64,000 nucleotides of DNA, taken from positions 5,170,001-5,234,000 of the forward strand of contig NC_012796.1 in assembly GCF_000010665.1 (NCBI RefSeq), read 5' to 3'. Of this stretch, positions 44,988 through 54,188 are shown in pieces. Position numbers and translations under genes: made by a program. The first letter of the stretch is position 1, and each line of letters starts with the position of its first letter. The notes below the pieces were generated by a model. It was given only the letters and a program-made list of their open reading frames with translations. It did not search any database and was not told the DNA's origin. The DNA comes from Solidesulfovibrio magneticus RS-1 (GTDB lineage Bacteria; Desulfobacterota; Desulfovibrionia; Desulfovibrionales; Desulfovibrionaceae).

Positions 44988-45881
44988 ATGGGGGACGGCG
45001 GCGTCCGCAAGCCTCCAACAAGACCGCAAGCCCTTGCGGCAGCCCGCCCCGTGGCCGCGCCTGACCCTACCCCCCCTATCGAGGGGGTCCGGGGGGGATC
45101 ATCCCCCCCGGCGGGTGCAGGGCAGAGCCCTGCTTACATCGGCCTACTCTTCATCGTCTTTCTTCTGGCACTTTGGGAGTGCCTGGCCCGGGCGGGGGTG
45201 TTGGCGCCCGGGGCCGTGCCGCCGGCTTCGCGGGTGGCGGCGGCGCTGTGGGAGCTGGCGGCAAGCGGCGAGGTTTTCGCCGAGATCGGCCGCACGGCCG
45301 GCCGGGCGGTGGCCGGGTTCGCCTTGGGCGGATTGGCGGGCGTGCTCTTGGGCTTTGGCTGCGGCGTATTTCCGGGCTTTGGCCGGGCGGTGGGAACCAC
45401 GGCGGAATTCTTGCGCCCCATGCCGTCTGTGGCGCTTATTCCCATCGGCATTTTGTTTCTTGGGCTGGGGTTTGGGCTGTGCGTGGCCGTTGCCGCCTTT
45501 GCCTGCTGTTGGCCGGCTTATGTGGCGGCCCGGGCCGGGGCCGGCGCGGCCGGGCCGGAGTTGCGCGACACGGCCCGGGCTTACGGACTGGGGCGCACCG
45601 AGAGCATTGTGTTCGTCCTGGCCCCGGCCGCGTTGCCGCAGATTTTCGCCGGGCTGCGCACGGGGCTGGCCGTGGCCGTGGCCGTGGCCGTGACCACGGA
45701 GATGGCGGCCGCGCCAAACGGCCTGGGCTCGTTTATCCTGGAAGCCTCCATGGCCGGCCGGCCGGAGCGGATGTATGCCGGCATCGTGGCCGTGGGTGCG
45801 CTTGGCGCGGCGCTTAACGCCCTGTTTCTGGCCTTGCGGCGGCGGACGCTTGTCTGGTTGCCGGGAACGGGGCGGCCATGA
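44988..45881 (+). CDS. ABC transporter permease 1, with repeat-derived N-terminus
   Basis: Up to 297 residues. From about residue 50 it is a typical BPD_transp_1 permease (first helix GLLFIVFLLALWE; EAA loop region ELRDTARAYGLGRTESIVF). The only start codons upstream of the first helix are ATG 44988 and GTG 45051, neither with a ribosome site. Either one puts repeat copy i inside the gene, encoding PPIEGVRGGSSPPAG. The N-terminus is therefore created by insertion of the repeat, or the true start is non-standard. The stop overlaps the next permease gene (ATGA). Confidence 0.82.
   Translation: MGDGGVRKPPTRPQALAAARPVAAPDPTPPIEGVRGGSSPPAGAGQSPAYIGLLFIVFLLALWECLARAGVLAPGAVPPASRVAAALWELAASGEVFAEIGRTAGRAVAGFALGGLAGVLLGFGCGVFPGFGRAVGTTAEFLRPMPSVALIPIGILFLGLGFGLCVAVAAFACCWPAYVAARAGAGAAGPELRDTARAYGLGRTESIVFVLAPAALPQIFAGLRTGLAVAVAVAVTTEMAAAPNGLGSFILEASMAGRPERMYAGIVAVGALGAALNALFLALRRRTLVWLPGTGRP
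45082..45114. repeat. GC-rich dispersed repeat, copy i, inside permease coding frame
   Basis: AGGGGGTCCGGGGGGGATCA then TCCCCCCCGGCGG. GATC subtype core with 7-base G and C runs. It is read in frame as part of the permease N-terminus. Confidence 0.75.
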
Positions 45882-46642
45882 AGCGGTTGTCGGGCATCAT
45901 CGTGTTGTGCGCCCTGGCCGGCGTCTGGGAGTGCGTCTCCCGGGCCGGACTGGTCTCGAAGCTCTATTTTCCGCCGGTCTCGACCATTGCCGCCGTGTTT
46001 TGGGAGCTGACGGTTTCGGGGACGCTGCCGGCCCAGGCCGGGGAGACGTTTGCCCGGGCCGTGGCCGGGCTCTTGGCCGCCCTGGTCCTGGCCGGGCCGT
46101 TGGGGCTGGGCATGGGCACGTCGCGCCGGTTGTCCGCGCTGCTGACGCCGGCCGTGGAGCTGGTGCGTCCCGTGCCGCCGCCGGCCGTCATTCCGGCGGC
46201 CATGCTGCTTTTGGGCATCGGCACGAGCATGAAGCTTTCGGTCATCGTCTTTGCCTGCTTTTTCCCCATCCTGGTTGGCGCGGTGGACGGCGCGCGCCAT
46301 GTGGAGCCGGGCTTTCGGCTGACGGCGGCGGCTTACGGCCTGCGTCGCTCGCAGCTGCTTTTCGGCGTCATCCTGCCGGCGGCCGGGCCGAGTCTGGCGG
46401 CCGGGTTCCGCACGGCCGTGCCCATGGCGCTGATTGTGGCCGTGCTGTCCGAGATGGTGGGCGCGTCCAGCGGCATCGGGCATTACATCCTGCGGATGCA
46501 GCGCACCTTCGCCATCCCGGAGATGTACGCCGGCGTGGCCTGGCTCGGCATTTTGGGCCTGGGCTGCAATCTTGCCGTGGAGCGGGGGCTTTCGCGCCTA
46601 CTGCGCTGGCACGAAGGCTGGAAAAGTGGTATGGGGCGCTGA
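45878..46642 (+). CDS. ABC transporter permease 2
   Basis: 254 residues, about six membrane helices, starting with ATG in a 4-base overlap with the first permease gene. The EAA-type loop is visible at FRLTAAAYGLRRSQLLFGVILPAA. The start (IIVLCALAGVWECVSRAGLVS) resembles that of permease 1, so the two permeases are likely old duplicates that form a heterodimeric channel. It works with the ATPase and the binding protein. Confidence 0.9.
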   Translation: MKRLSGIIVLCALAGVWECVSRAGLVSKLYFPPVSTIAAVFWELTVSGTLPAQAGETFARAVAGLLAALVLAGPLGLGMGTSRRLSALLTPAVELVRPVPPPAVIPAAMLLLGIGTSMKLSVIVFACFFPILVGAVDGARHVEPGFRLTAAAYGLRRSQLLFGVILPAAGPSLAAGFRTAVPMALIVAVLSEMVGASSGIGHYILRMQRTFAIPEMYAGVAWLGILGLGCNLAVERGLSRLLRWHEGWKSGMGR

Positions 46643-46661
46643 GCAAACCCAGGAGGACGCC

Positions 46662-47606
46662 ATGCCCATCGCCGCCCTTGCCGCCTTTGTCCTGTCGCTG
46701 TTCCTCGCCGTCCCGGCCCTGGCCGCCGATCCCGCGCCGCTGAAGGTCGGCTACATCCCGGTGGGCGACTGCCTGCAATACTACGTGGCCGAGGAAGAAG
46801 GCTATTTCGCGGCCGAAGGGCTGGCCGTGGCCGGCGCGGCCATGAAGGGCGGCGCGGTCATCGCCCCGGCCGTGGAAGGCGGCGAGCTGGGCATCGGCTG
46901 GTCCAACACCGTATCCATCATCCTGGCCCACGCCAAGGGCTTCGACTTCGCCTTCCTGGCCCCCGGGGCCGAGGGCGTGGCCGGAACCAACGACGTCCAT
47001 GCCCTGCTCGTGCCGGCGGACTCCCCCATCACGTCCGTGGCCGGGCTGGCCGGCAAGACCGTGGCCGTAAACACCCTGGGCAACATCAACGAGGCGGCCA
47101 TGCGCGCCCTGGCCCAGAAGGCCGGCATCGCCCCGGACGCCATCCGGCTGGTGGAGGTGCCCTTCCCGGACATGGCCGGAGCCATGGCCAAGGGTTCGGT
47201 CCAGGCGGCGCTGACCCTGGAACCTTTCGTCACCGACGCCGTGTCGCGCGGCGCGGCCAAGGTCCTCGACCCCTCGCCCCATGCCGCCTTCGGCAGCCCG
47301 TATCTCATCGGCGGCTGGTTCGCCAAAAAGGGCTGGATCAAGTCCCATCCGGCCGAGGCGGCGGCTTTTGCCCGGGCCGTGGCCAAGGCGGCGGCCTTTA
47401 TCGACGCCAACCCGGAAAAGGCGCGGCAGATCCTCAGCCAGCGCACCAAGCTGGCCCCGGAGCTGGCCGCCAAAATCGTGCTGCCGCGCTTCCCCCAGAG
47501 CCTTGACCCCAAGGCCCTGGCCGGCGTCATCGACGTGTCGGCCCGGTTCGGGCTTCTGGCCAAGCCCTTCCCGGCAGCCGAGATCCTGGACGCGCCGGCC
47601 CAGTAG
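46662..47606 (+). CDS. ABC transporter substrate-binding protein (NMT1/SsuA/TauA-like)
   Basis: 314 residues. A signal peptide (about 1-22, ends VPALAAD) precedes a periplasmic binding protein. LKVGYIPVGDCLQYYVAEEEGYFAAEGL is followed by GGAVIAPAVEGGELGIGW, the family pattern for nitrate/sulfonate/thiamine-precursor binding proteins; the hinge motif GKTVAVNTLGNINEAA is also typical. No lipobox Cys is seen. The ligand cannot be named; nearby genes give no clue. AGGAGG precedes the ATG. Last gene of the importer operon. Confidence 0.9.
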   Translation: MPIAALAAFVLSLFLAVPALAADPAPLKVGYIPVGDCLQYYVAEEEGYFAAEGLAVAGAAMKGGAVIAPAVEGGELGIGWSNTVSIILAHAKGFDFAFLAPGAEGVAGTNDVHALLVPADSPITSVAGLAGKTVAVNTLGNINEAAMRALAQKAGIAPDAIRLVEVPFPDMAGAMAKGSVQAALTLEPFVTDAVSRGAAKVLDPSPHAAFGSPYLIGGWFAKKGWIKSHPAEAAAFARAVAKAAAFIDANPEKARQILSQRTKLAPELAAKIVLPRFPQSLDPKALAGVIDVSARFGLLAKPFPAAEILDAPAQ

Positions 47607-47653
47607 GCCGCACGCTTCGCGCCGCCTCGTCGGCAGCCAGCCCCTTGTCGTCA

Positions 47654-47693
47654 GACGCCCCGGGCGCGCCCCACGGCCCGCGCCCGGGGCGTC
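47654..47693 (+). terminator. 15-bp terminator hairpin after ABC importer operon
   Basis: Perfect arms 47654-47668 and 47679-47693 with a 10-base loop, 48 bases after the last stop codon. Confidence 0.7.
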
Positions 47694-48101
47694 GATGCTT
47701 CGTCGTCACGCTTCTCCTCGCGCCAGTGACCCGAATATTCTTCGCCGACCTCCCCTCCGACAACGCCGCCGTCCAGCCTGGCAAAACCGGGGCCGCAAGA
47801 CGTTTTCCACAGCCACGGCCCAGCCAAACGAACATTGTTCGCTGACCACCTGGGAAAAACCGCCGACGAAACGACGTCCAAACAGCCCATTTCCGAACGA
47901 CCAACCGGAACCCACAGGGCCGAGTTGCCAAAACCGGCGAAAAGCCTTCCGAAAAGACCATCTCCACAATGGCGCTACCGCCCGTATTTGCTGGTTTTTA
48001 TGCCGCCTAAGTACCGAATTTTATTTTTCACTTTACGATAGCCCATTTTGTCACTATGAAAAAACCCCCCTTAATGAGAATTCGATTATTCGGAGTAGAC
48101 C
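47694..48101. promoter_or_regulatory. Region upstream of the glutamate synthase operon
   Basis: About 400 bases without a convincing gene. Composition falls towards the operon, with an AT-rich stretch from 47985 to 48095. A CGAACATTGTTCG palindrome lies at 47829-47841. A candidate sigma-70 promoter is at 48032-48060. Confidence 0.5.
48032..48060 (+). promoter_or_regulatory. Candidate promoter of the glutamate synthase operon
   Basis: TTTACG (48032-48037) and TATGAA (48055-48060) separated by 17 bases, in the AT-rich stretch 42 bases before the start codon. Each box matches the consensus at four of six positions. Confidence 0.35.
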
Positions 48102-49232
48102 ATGTGCCGCTTATTCGCCCTCAGCAGCCGGGACCCCGTGTCCCCCATGCGCGCCATCGAGGCGCTCAATGTCATGAAGGAAGGGCACGACGGCTCGGGC
48201 GTCGGTCTTTTCCTCTCCGACCTCGGCGGCCCCTTCGGTGAAATGAAGGATGCGCCCATCCTCTCCGGAATCTTTACCGACGAAGGCTTAAAACGCCTCG
48301 ACGCCTACATGGGAGAACGCGGGTTCGTCACCCGCAAGACTCTCGAACTTGATCCGCGCACCAAGCCGCCCCTGGGAACCCCCGTGCGCGGCTCCTATAT
48401 CGCCCGGGCCTACGAGGCTCCGGCCGACCTCAAGGCCAAAAGCCAGGCCGAACGCGAGCTGGCCTACATGCTCATGCGCGTGGAACTGCGCCACATGGGC
48501 GAGGAAAAGGAAGACATCCGCGTCTTCTCGTTCTGGCCCGACACCATCATGGTCAAGGAAGTCGGCGACCCCATGGAGGTCGGCGAATACCTGGGCCTGG
48601 ACCGCCCCGAACTGGCCTGCCGCCGCATCCTGGCCCAGGGCCGGCAGAACACCAACTACGCCATCAATCTCTACGCCTGCCATCCGTTCTTCCTGCAGGG
48701 CGTATGCACCATGACCAACGGCGAGAACACGGCCTTCGTGCCCATCCGCGAATACCTGCTCTCGCGTGGCTTCCCCGGCTACATGGGCTACCAGTCCGAC
48801 TCGGAAGTCTTTGCCCACATCATGCACTTCACGCTCAATCGCCTCCAGCTTGGCATCGAATACTACAAGCACGTCATCACGCCGCTGTCCGACGCCGAGA
48901 TGGCCGAGCATCCCGATCAGGCCCTTTTGGCCCGCATCAAGCAGACCTGCCGCAAGCTCATCATCGACGGCCCCAACTGCGTCATCGGCTGCCTGCCCGA
49001 CAAGACCATGTTCATGGTCCAGGACCGCAAGAAGCTGCGGCCCGGCGTGGTCGGCGGCAAGCCCGGCATCTTCGCCTTCTCCTCGGAAATCTGCGGCCTC
49101 GACGCGGCCATCCCCGACCGCGACCAGCACGCCGATTTTCAACCCATGCACCTGGATACGGCCATCGTGCGTCCCCAATGCCAAGAGGTCACCATATGCA
49201 ATCAACTGCAGTCATTACCCCGTCCACACTAA
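48102..49232 (+). CDS. Glutamate synthase, glutaminase (class II amidotransferase) subunit
   Basis: 376 residues. Begins MCRLFALSS, with Cys2 as the expected Ntn nucleophile after Met removal; GHDGSGVG and YIARAYEAP belong to the class II glutamine amidotransferase fold. It supplies ammonia from glutamine to the synthase subunit encoded next. This is the separate amidotransferase piece of the three-part archaeal-type GOGAT found in Desulfovibrio and methanogens. GGAG precedes the ATG at 7 nt. It overlaps the second gene by 37 bases. Confidence 0.9.
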   Translation: MCRLFALSSRDPVSPMRAIEALNVMKEGHDGSGVGLFLSDLGGPFGEMKDAPILSGIFTDEGLKRLDAYMGERGFVTRKTLELDPRTKPPLGTPVRGSYIARAYEAPADLKAKSQAERELAYMLMRVELRHMGEEKEDIRVFSFWPDTIMVKEVGDPMEVGEYLGLDRPELACRRILAQGRQNTNYAINLYACHPFFLQGVCTMTNGENTAFVPIREYLLSRGFPGYMGYQSDSEVFAHIMHFTLNRLQLGIEYYKHVITPLSDAEMAEHPDQALLARIKQTCRKLIIDGPNCVIGCLPDKTMFMVQDRKKLRPGVVGGKPGIFAFSSEICGLDAAIPDRDQHADFQPMHLDTAIVRPQCQEVTICNQLQSLPRPH

Positions 49233-50830
49233 GCGTCAACGACCTGCCCTGGCAGATCGAGTGGGACAAGAACACCTGCACCCTGTGCGGGCGCTGCACG
49301 TCCGTTTGCCCGGTAAACGCCATCGAACTCGGCGTTCACCGCAAACGCACCGTCGAGGCCTTGCCGGGACTGCTCAAAAAGCCCACCAACAGCTATTCCA
49401 TCTACCATGGCATCCGCCAGCGCACCGATCCGGCCTACCGCTGCATCGGCTGCGCCATGTGCAACATGGTCTGTCCCAATAACGCCATTGCCCCGCGCCT
49501 GCGTCCCGAGGCCACGACGCTGAAGTTCCACAACAACCGGGGCGGCGCGGCCCGCACCCGTGGCGGACGGCGCAACGACGGCGGCAGCCTGCTTGATCAG
49601 ATCAAATTCATCCGCATCTCCATGCTCACCGACCCGGCCCTGGACGCCGGCCGCCACGAGTTCGAGCTGCGCACGCTCCTGGGTCGCATCCAGCCGCCCG
49701 AGGAAGGCTTGGCCGCCCTGGCCAACAACGGCTGGGTGCCGGCCGTGCGGGAAATCTACCCGCTCATGATCGGCTCCATGTCCTTTGGCGCGCTCTCCCC
49801 CAACATGTGGGAAGGCCTGGTCATGGGCGTGACGTACTTGAACGAAGAGCTGAACATGCCGGTGCGCATGTGCACCGGCGAGGGCGGCTGCCCGCCGCGT
49901 CTGCTGCGCTCGCGGTTCCTCAAGTACATGGTCCTGCAGATCGCCTCGGGCTACTTCGGCTGGGACGAGATCATCAAGGCCCTGCCGGACATGAAGGAAG
50001 ACCCCTGCGCCATCGAGATCAAGTACGGCCAGGGAGCCAAGCCCGGCGACGGCGGCCTGCTCATGTGGTACAAGGTCAACAAGCTTATCGCCGCCATTCG
50101 CGGCGTGCCCCAGGGCGTGTCCCTGCCCAGCCCGCCGACCCACCAGACCCAGTACTCCATCGAGGAGTCCGTGGCCAAGATGATCCAGTCCATGTCCATG
50201 GCCTGGGGCTTCCGCGTGCCGGTCTATCCCAAGATCTCCGGCACCACGACCTCCACGGCGGTGCTCAACAACCTCGTGCGCAACCCCTACGCCGCCGGGC
50301 TGGCCATCGACGGCGAGGACGGCGGCACCGGCGCGGCCTACAACGTGTCCATGAACCACATGGGCCACCCCATCGCCACCAACCTGCGCGACTGCTACGA
50401 CAACCTGGTCATCTCCGGCAAACAAAACGAGATTCCGCTCATCGCCGGCGGCGGCATCGGCAAGAACGGCAACCTGGCCGCCAACGCCGCTGCGCTGATC
50501 ATGCTCGGGGCCAGCGCCGTGCAGTCCGGCAAATACATCATGCAGGCCGCCGCCGGCTGCGTCGGCTCCGAAGCCGACCGCTGCAACGTCTGCAACATCG
50601 GCGTGTGCCCCAAGGGCATCACCTCCCAGGACCCGCGCGTGTACCGCCGGCTTGATCCCGAAAAAGTGGCCGAACGGCTGGTCGACGTCTTCCTGTCCTT
50701 CGACACCGAACTGCGCAAGATCGTCGCGCCCCTTGGCCGGTCCACGTCCCTGCCCATCGGCATGTCCGACGGCCTGGGCATCAGCGACTACCACGTGGCC
50801 GAGCGCCTGAAGATCAAATACGTGGTTTAA
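49196..50830 (+). CDS. Glutamate synthase, FMN-binding synthase subunit with two 4Fe-4S clusters
   Basis: 544 residues. An N-terminal 2x[4Fe-4S] ferredoxin module (C28, C31, C34, C38 and C83, C86, C89, C93) is followed by the TIM-barrel glutamate synthase domain. Barrel motifs are PLMIGSMSFGALSPNMWEG, MCTGEGG, GQGAKPGDGG, KISGTTTSTA and GEDGGTGAA. The Cys-rich CVGSEADRCNVCNIGVCP binds the 3Fe-4S cluster. It reduces 2-iminoglutarate (2-oxoglutarate plus ammonia) to glutamate. AAGAGG precedes the ATG at 49196. Confidence 0.94.
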   Translation: MQSTAVITPSTLSVNDLPWQIEWDKNTCTLCGRCTSVCPVNAIELGVHRKRTVEALPGLLKKPTNSYSIYHGIRQRTDPAYRCIGCAMCNMVCPNNAIAPRLRPEATTLKFHNNRGGAARTRGGRRNDGGSLLDQIKFIRISMLTDPALDAGRHEFELRTLLGRIQPPEEGLAALANNGWVPAVREIYPLMIGSMSFGALSPNMWEGLVMGVTYLNEELNMPVRMCTGEGGCPPRLLRSRFLKYMVLQIASGYFGWDEIIKALPDMKEDPCAIEIKYGQGAKPGDGGLLMWYKVNKLIAAIRGVPQGVSLPSPPTHQTQYSIEESVAKMIQSMSMAWGFRVPVYPKISGTTTSTAVLNNLVRNPYAAGLAIDGEDGGTGAAYNVSMNHMGHPIATNLRDCYDNLVISGKQNEIPLIAGGGIGKNGNLAANAAALIMLGASAVQSGKYIMQAAAGCVGSEADRCNVCNIGVCPKGITSQDPRVYRRLDPEKVAERLVDVFLSFDTELRKIVAPLGRSTSLPIGMSDGLGISDYHVAERLKIKYVV

Positions 50831-50868
50831 CCCGGGCGTCCTTTTACACGCACCAAGGCGGCACGAAC

Positions 50869-53202
50869 ATGGCACAGCAAACCGTCACCATACACGGCAT
50901 AGAAAACGGACAACGCGTCCAGTCCCGCATCCTGGAGGAGCGCATCCAGCGCGCCGTCACCCAGGGCGCGCGCGACCTTATTGTTGAAGCCTTCGGCCAG
51001 CACGGCATCGGCGGCCGGTTGTGGGTCTCCCGCGAGGAGCCGATCAACGTGCGCATCACCGGCTCGCCCGGCCAGCGCACCGGCTCCATGGGCTTCCCCG
51101 GCACCCGCATCGACATCGACGGCTCGGTCTCCGACGACATCGGCTGGCTCAACGCCGGAGCCGACATCGTCGTACGCGGCAACGCCGGCAACGGCGCTTG
51201 CAACGCCATGGCCCAGGGCAAGGTCATGATCGCCGGCAACATCGGTTCGCGCGGCATGACCATGACCAAGCAGAACCCCAAGTACGCCGCGCCGGAACTC
51301 TTTGTCCTGGGCAGCGTCGGCGACTACTTCGCCGAATTCATGGCCGGCGGCACGGCCGTGGTCTGCGGCTTCGAACCGCAAAACCCGGACAACGTGCTCG
51401 GCTACCGCCCCTGCGTCGGCATGGTGGGCGGGCGCATCTTCTTCCGCGGCCCCCACAAAGGGTTTTCCCTGGCCGACGCCAAGCTCGTGGCCATCGACGA
51501 CGCCACGTTTGGCTGGCTGACCGAGAACCTGGGGAAGTTCCTCGACGCCATCGGCCGGCCGGAACTGTTCGACACGCTGTCCAAGCGCGACGACTGGCAG
51601 CTCATCGCCGCCCGGTCGCCCTACGAAAAGACCGGCAAGACCCGCCGTCCCATGGGCGAATTCCGCGCCCAGGTCTGGGACGCGGAGCTGGGGCGCGGCG
51701 GGCTTATCGGCGACCTCGACGATTCCGACCGCAGCACCATCGGCCTTATCGTCACCGGCGAACTGCGCCGGTTCGTGCCGGTCTGGGAAAACAAGAAATA
51801 CCTCGCCCCCTGCCAGGCCAGCTGTCCCACCGGCATCCCGGTGCAGGAGCGCTGGCAGCTCGTGCGCGACGGGCTCATGGACGAAGCCATGGACCTGGCG
51901 CTCGCCTACACGCCCTTCCCGGCCACGGTCTGCGGCTACCTGTGCCCCAACCTGTGCATGCAGGGCTGCACCCGCAATGTCGGCACGTTAAAGCCCCTGG
52001 ACACGGCCATGCTCGGCAAGGCCAACGTCAAGGCCGGCAAGATGCCCAAGCTCCCGGAGCTGTCCGGCAAGCGCGTGGCCGTCATCGGCGGCGGCCCGGC
52101 CGGCATGTCGGTGGCCTGGCAACTGCGGCTGGCCGGCCATGAGGCCGTGATCTACGATCCGGCCGAGAAGCTCGGCGGCAAGATCACCTCGTCGATTCCG
52201 TCCAGCCGCATCCCGGCCGACGTGCTCGACGCCGAAATCGCCCGGGCCAGGGAAATCCTGCCCCACATCCAGACCCAAAAGGCCCTTTCGGCCGACGAGT
52301 TCGCCCAGATCGTCACGGACTACGACTACGTGGTGCTGGCCGTTGGCGCGAACAAGCCGCGCATGTTGCCGGTTCCGGGCAAGGAACTGGCCACCCCGGC
52401 GCTGACCTTCCTCAAGGCCGCCAAGAAGGGCGAGGGCAAGGTCGGCAAGCGCGTGGTCATCATCGGCGCGGGCAACGTGGGCTGCGACGTGGCCACCGAA
52501 GCCGCGCGCCTGGGGGCCGAGTCCATTACGCTCATCGACATCCAAAAGCCCGCCGCCTTTGGCAAGGAAAAGCACGACGCCGAGGAAGTCGGCGCGGTCT
52601 TCAAGTGGCCCTGCTTCACCAAGGAGATCACGCCCGAGGGTGTCATGCTCCAGTCGGGCGAGCTGATCCCGGCCGACACGGTGCTGCTGTCCGTGGGCGA
52701 CGTGCCGGACATCGAGTTCCTAGGCGACACCATCGCCACGGAACGCGGCCATGTGAAGGTCAACAGCATCTTCCAGACGACCAACCCCAAGGTGTTCGCC
52801 ATCGGCGACATCGTGAAGCCGGGCCTTTTAACCCAGGCCATCGGCATGGGCCGCGACGCGGCCCGGGCCATCGACGAGATCCTGACCGGCAAGCGTCCCT
52901 GCGAGGACACGCGCAAGATGATCGACTACAAGCGGGCCAAGCTTGAGTACTTCGATCCGCGCGTGCTGGAGTTTAATGATCTCGACTCCTGCGCCAGCCA
53001 GTGTTCGTCCTGCGGCGCCTGCCGCGACTGCGGCCTGTGCGAGACCTTGTGCCCGGTGGGGGCCATTTCCCGCCAGCAGAAGGAAGGCAAGGAGTTCGCC
53101 ATGGTTTCGGACCCGGAGAAGTGCATCGGCTGCGGTTTCTGCGCCAACGCCTGCCCCTGCGGCGTCTGGAGCTGGGTGGAGAATACGCCGCTGACGACGT
53201 AG
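50869..53202 (+). CDS. Glutamate synthase GXGXG subunit fused to NAD(P)H oxidoreductase small subunit and ferredoxin
   Basis: 777 residues in three parts. The first (1 to about 250) is a GXGXG beta-helix domain like the C-terminal domain of GltB (GIGGRLWVSREEP, GNAGNGACNAM). The second (about 300-690) is a GltD-type oxidoreductase with a Cys-rich cap (CQASCPTGIPVQERW, CGYLCPNLCMQGC), an FAD motif (VAVIGGGPAGMSVAWQL) and an NAD(P) motif (VVIIGAGNVGCDVATEAARLG). The third (about 705-777) is a 2x[4Fe-4S] ferredoxin (CSSCGACRDCGLCETLCP, CIGCGFCANACPCG). It delivers electrons from NAD(P)H to the synthase subunit. It follows the second subunit after 38 bases and ends the operon before a strong terminator. 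Confidence 0.93.
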   Translation: MAQQTVTIHGIENGQRVQSRILEERIQRAVTQGARDLIVEAFGQHGIGGRLWVSREEPINVRITGSPGQRTGSMGFPGTRIDIDGSVSDDIGWLNAGADIVVRGNAGNGACNAMAQGKVMIAGNIGSRGMTMTKQNPKYAAPELFVLGSVGDYFAEFMAGGTAVVCGFEPQNPDNVLGYRPCVGMVGGRIFFRGPHKGFSLADAKLVAIDDATFGWLTENLGKFLDAIGRPELFDTLSKRDDWQLIAARSPYEKTGKTRRPMGEFRAQVWDAELGRGGLIGDLDDSDRSTIGLIVTGELRRFVPVWENKKYLAPCQASCPTGIPVQERWQLVRDGLMDEAMDLALAYTPFPATVCGYLCPNLCMQGCTRNVGTLKPLDTAMLGKANVKAGKMPKLPELSGKRVAVIGGGPAGMSVAWQLRLAGHEAVIYDPAEKLGGKITSSIPSSRIPADVLDAEIARAREILPHIQTQKALSADEFAQIVTDYDYVVLAVGANKPRMLPVPGKELATPALTFLKAAKKGEGKVGKRVVIIGAGNVGCDVATEAARLGAESITLIDIQKPAAFGKEKHDAEEVGAVFKWPCFTKEITPEGVMLQSGELIPADTVLLSVGDVPDIEFLGDTIATERGHVKVNSIFQTTNPKVFAIGDIVKPGLLTQAIGMGRDAARAIDEILTGKRPCEDTRKMIDYKRAKLEYFDPRVLEFNDLDSCASQCSSCGACRDCGLCETLCPVGAISRQQKEGKEFAMVSDPEKCIGCGFCANACPCGVWSWVENTPLTT

Positions 53203-53255
53203 CGATGCGGGGGGAAGCCCCCGGCCCCGAGAGGGGCGAAGTGAATGAATAATGG

Positions 53256-53288
53256 ACGGGCCGCCTCGGAAGAGGCGGTCCGTTTTTT
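53256..53288 (+). terminator. Strong intrinsic terminator of the glutamate synthase operon
   Basis: 12-bp stem with one G-T pair (53256-53267, 53272-53283), loop GGAA, followed by a T run to 53288. Confidence 0.88.
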
Positions 53289-53294
53289 AGATCG

Positions 53295-54074
53295 TTATTT
53301 CAGTCCAACAAGTTCTTTCCCGTACATCTTTACTACCATATTATCTCCGAACTTTTGATTTAAGTTGTCTACTATAGGCTGAATCAAAAGAAGCGCATTT
53401 TTCAGAACTTCGCGAAGGTATAAATTATTATCTCCAAATATTTCAGGATTAAATTGATACAGACTTTCTATAACAGTATCTTGATTGACAAATCCATGCT
53501 CATCAAAGCCTTTTCTCGCATTCCATACAGCCCACAAGCGATTGATGCATTTGCTTTTATATGGAACTAATTTCCAATGTTCTTCATCCATGAACTCCAT
53601 AACGCTAGACATATAATCTGTGTATTTATGCAAATAGTAAGCTTGTATTCCGATTTCTTTGCAAAAATACCGCTCAAACCAAATGTCAATGTACTTTTTC
53701 TGTAGATCTTCAAAAGTCAAACACACAATATTTGTATTTTTTGTATACTCTAAAGCTCCAGCTTGAAATCCATTCTTTGAAATTATAAACCCAATATTAG
53801 CACCGGTTTCAGACATAACCGTCATAAACGAATGAACTACACTCTGATCGACCCTTTCGCTCCAATTTTTGCATTCCGAAATAATTTTTATGGGATGGTC
53901 ACCAACTTTATCAACAGCAAATACATCAACGCACACCTTCCCACGGGGGGTCTCTATGGTATACTCTTGTTCTGCAAAATAGCCGATTTCTCGGAATATA
54001 TTTCTAACACCTAGTTGCAGATCTCGCCAGTTTGTTGGCAAAGGATTTTCAACAAGATGAATGTAATCTCGCAT
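53295..54074 (-). CDS. Mrr-like PD-(D/E)xK restriction endonuclease
   Basis: 259 residues. The nuclease core shows D50 (CVDVFAVD) and E67-x-K69 (IISECKNW), then SVVHSFMTVMSETGANIGFIIS, the helix-strand that follows the active site in Mrr_cat domains. The C-terminal half is helical and unassigned. No methyltransferase gene accompanies it, so a modification-dependent (type IV-like) enzyme or other defence nuclease is more likely than a classical restriction-modification system. The gene is strongly AT-rich (about 35% GC) in a GC-rich genome and sits beside an IS element, so it was acquired recently. The ATG lies within AT-rich sequence without a clear ribosome site. Confidence 0.82.
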   Translation of the reverse strand: MRDYIHLVENPLPTNWRDLQLGVRNIFREIGYFAEQEYTIETPRGKVCVDVFAVDKVGDHPIKIISECKNWSERVDQSVVHSFMTVMSETGANIGFIISKNGFQAGALEYTKNTNIVCLTFEDLQKKYIDIWFERYFCKEIGIQAYYLHKYTDYMSSVMEFMDEEHWKLVPYKSKCINRLWAVWNARKGFDEHGFVNQDTVIESLYQFNPEIFGDNNLYLREVLKNALLLIQPIVDNLNQKFGDNMVVKMYGKELVGLK

Positions 54075-54188
54075 AACTACAGCCTATATCTTCAAACATC
54101 GAAAATCAAGATCATTTATACCCAGGCATATATTGTTCAAATATCAGTACGTTACATCGAGTACTTATTAAGAGGATATCCGGCACGA

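Noticed and set aside
47829-47841. CGAACATTGTTCG palindrome as a LexA-type SOS box
   Set aside because: Spacing (GAAC-N3-GTTC) does not fit the known GAAC-N4-GTTC form and the downstream operon is glutamate synthase, so no regulatory claim is made.
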